Positions 12,344 through 13,097 of a stretch of DNA of 13,097 bases are shown here, in pieces. A program made the position numbers and the translations under genes. Within the stretch, counting starts at the first letter, position 1. Each line of letters starts with the position of its first letter. The notes below the pieces were generated by a model. The model worked only from the letters and a program-made list of their open reading frames with translations. It made no database searches and had not been told where the DNA came from. This stretch comes from Nitrospira defluvii (lineage in GTDB: Bacteria; Nitrospirota; Nitrospiria; Nitrospirales; Nitrospiraceae): NCBI GenBank assembly GCA_016199015.1, contig JACQHN010000297.1, forward strand, positions 1-13,097. The letters are read 5' to 3'.

Positions 12344-13097
12344 TCAGGCCGGGCGGATCTGGCGTGTCAGCACGTCGACAAGCTGCTGGATGGTGCGCTC
12401 GAGTCGGAGGAGAAGTGCAGGAGCTTCCGCGAACGTGCCGAGGCGTGCCGTGGCTTCCAACTGGCTCGCCAGCAACACCACATCCGGCGCACACAGATTG
12501 CCTGCCGTGCCTTTCATGCTATGGGCTGCACGTTCGAGCGCGACGCTATCGGCCTGGCCGATGGCGACCTCGATATCATGCACCATCGCGCGATGGCGAT
12601 CCAGAAACAGGCGGATGAGTTGATCGAAGAGATCGACATCGCCACCGATATTCGCCAGCATCGTGCTCGCGTCAAAAATACTCACATCGCTCTTGGACAT
12701 CTCCCGCGGCGGCGCCGGGGCGGGAGTGTCCTCAGTCGGCGACAATGGAATCCAACGCTGCAGGATTCGCCCAAGATCGTCCGTCTTCACCGGTTTAGAG
12801 AGGTAGTCGTCCATTCCGGCGGCTTTGCAGCGCTCACGGTCTCCTTGCATGGCATTGGCCGTCAGCGCGATGATGGGAATGTGGGCCCGATCCCGTGCGG
12901 CTTCGGGTCGTTGTTCCCGCTCACGGATGCGGCGTGTCGCCTCGTATCCGTCCATCACCGGCATCTGACAATCCATGACGATCGCCGAATACACCTCCCG
13001 CTCAAAGGCTGCCAACGCTTCGTCACCGTTGGAGACAATGTCCGGCTGATAACCCAGGCGCTCGAGCATGCGGACCGCCAGCTTCTGATTCACCAGG
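12344..13097 (-). CDS. C-terminal REC-Hpt part of a hybrid sensor kinase (partial)
   Basis: The open 3' part of a larger gene running off the right edge on the minus strand; about 251 residues are visible. Numbering from the GTG at 13093 (internal, not a true start), a receiver domain occupies about 1-115. It begins in the ...VNQKLAVRMLERLGY helix and has the phospho-accepting Asp41 in IVMDCQMPVMDGYEATRRI, Thr78 in IIALTANAM and Lys100 in YLSKPVK. A proline-rich linker (TEDTPAPAPPRE) leads to an Hpt domain (about 140-245) with the phospho-accepting His191 in AAHSMKGTAGNL. This REC-Hpt tail is typical of multi-domain phosphorelay kinases of the BarA/GacS class, but the kinase core is outside the window, so a response regulator with Hpt is also possible. 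Any link to the flagellar cluster is only positional. Confidence 0.88.
   Translation of the reverse strand, partial: LVNQKLAVRMLERLGYQPDIVSNGDEALAAFEREVYSAIVMDCQMPVMDGYEATRRIREREQRPEAARDRAHIPIIALTANAMQGDRERCKAAGMDDYLSKPVKTDDLGRILQRWIPLSPTEDTPAPAPPREMSKSDVSIFDASTMLANIGGDVDLFDQLIRLFLDRHRAMVHDIEVAIGQADSVALERAAHSMKGTAGNLCAPDVVLLASQLEATARLGTFAEAPALLLRLERTIQQLVDVLTRQIRPA

Noticed and set aside
12364..12623. Plus-strand open frames opposite the REC-Hpt gene
   Set aside because: They are antisense shadows; the minus strand encodes clear receiver and Hpt motifs over the same bases.
1..13097. CRISPR arrays, tRNA or rRNA genes, insertion sequences
   Set aside because: No spaced direct-repeat array, cloverleaf, rRNA core sequence or transposase was seen on either strand.

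Overview
The window is a flagellar locus from a GC-rich, Gram-negative (diderm) bacterium. FlgH (outer-membrane L-ring lipoprotein), FlgI (P-ring) and FlgA (its chaperone) require a two-membrane envelope. FlgM/FliA, a sigma-54-type promoter and a csrA-fliW pair point to a tiered regulatory cascade. Gene order and protein style suggest Nitrospirota (Nitrospira-like), but this is inference, since the window has no taxonomic marker gene.

Layout: (1) 1-189, the left edge, probably just past flhF, with an unusual start-less open stretch that looks like an intergenic repeat. (2) 190-1831, flhG (number-control ATPase) and fliA (sigma-28). (3) 1832-2882, a structured intergenic segment with a candidate three-way-junction fold, a sigma-28-type promoter, and a membrane protein with a degenerate GGDEF domain. 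(4) 2883-3342, a 460-bp gap with terminator-like hairpins and a strong sigma-54 (-24/-12) promoter. (5) 3343-8151, flgF-flgG-flgA-flgH-flgI-flgJ, building the distal rod and the L and P rings. (6) 8152-11416, a sigma-28-type promoter followed by flgM-flgN-flgK-flgL (anti-sigma factor, chaperone, hook-filament junction proteins). (7) 11417-12221, another sigma-28-type promoter followed by csrA-fliW. (8) 12344-13097, on the opposite strand, the C-terminal REC-Hpt end of a hybrid sensor kinase or phosphorelay protein that runs off the right edge.

How they work together: FlhG limits flagellar number. The sigma-54 promoter should drive the rod/ring genes. Once the hook is complete FlgM is exported, FliA is freed, and the three sigma-28-type promoters (degenerate-GGDEF gene, flgM operon, csrA-fliW) should fire. 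FliW and CsrA then add a translational layer. G-rich GGA-containing leaders, notably those of flgM and flgL, make the cluster itself a plausible CsrA target.

The genes are mostly textbook. The points of interest are regulatory: the promoter set, the flgM leader, the structured element after fliA, the left-edge repeat-like stretch, the degenerate GGDEF protein and the long FlgI leader peptide.
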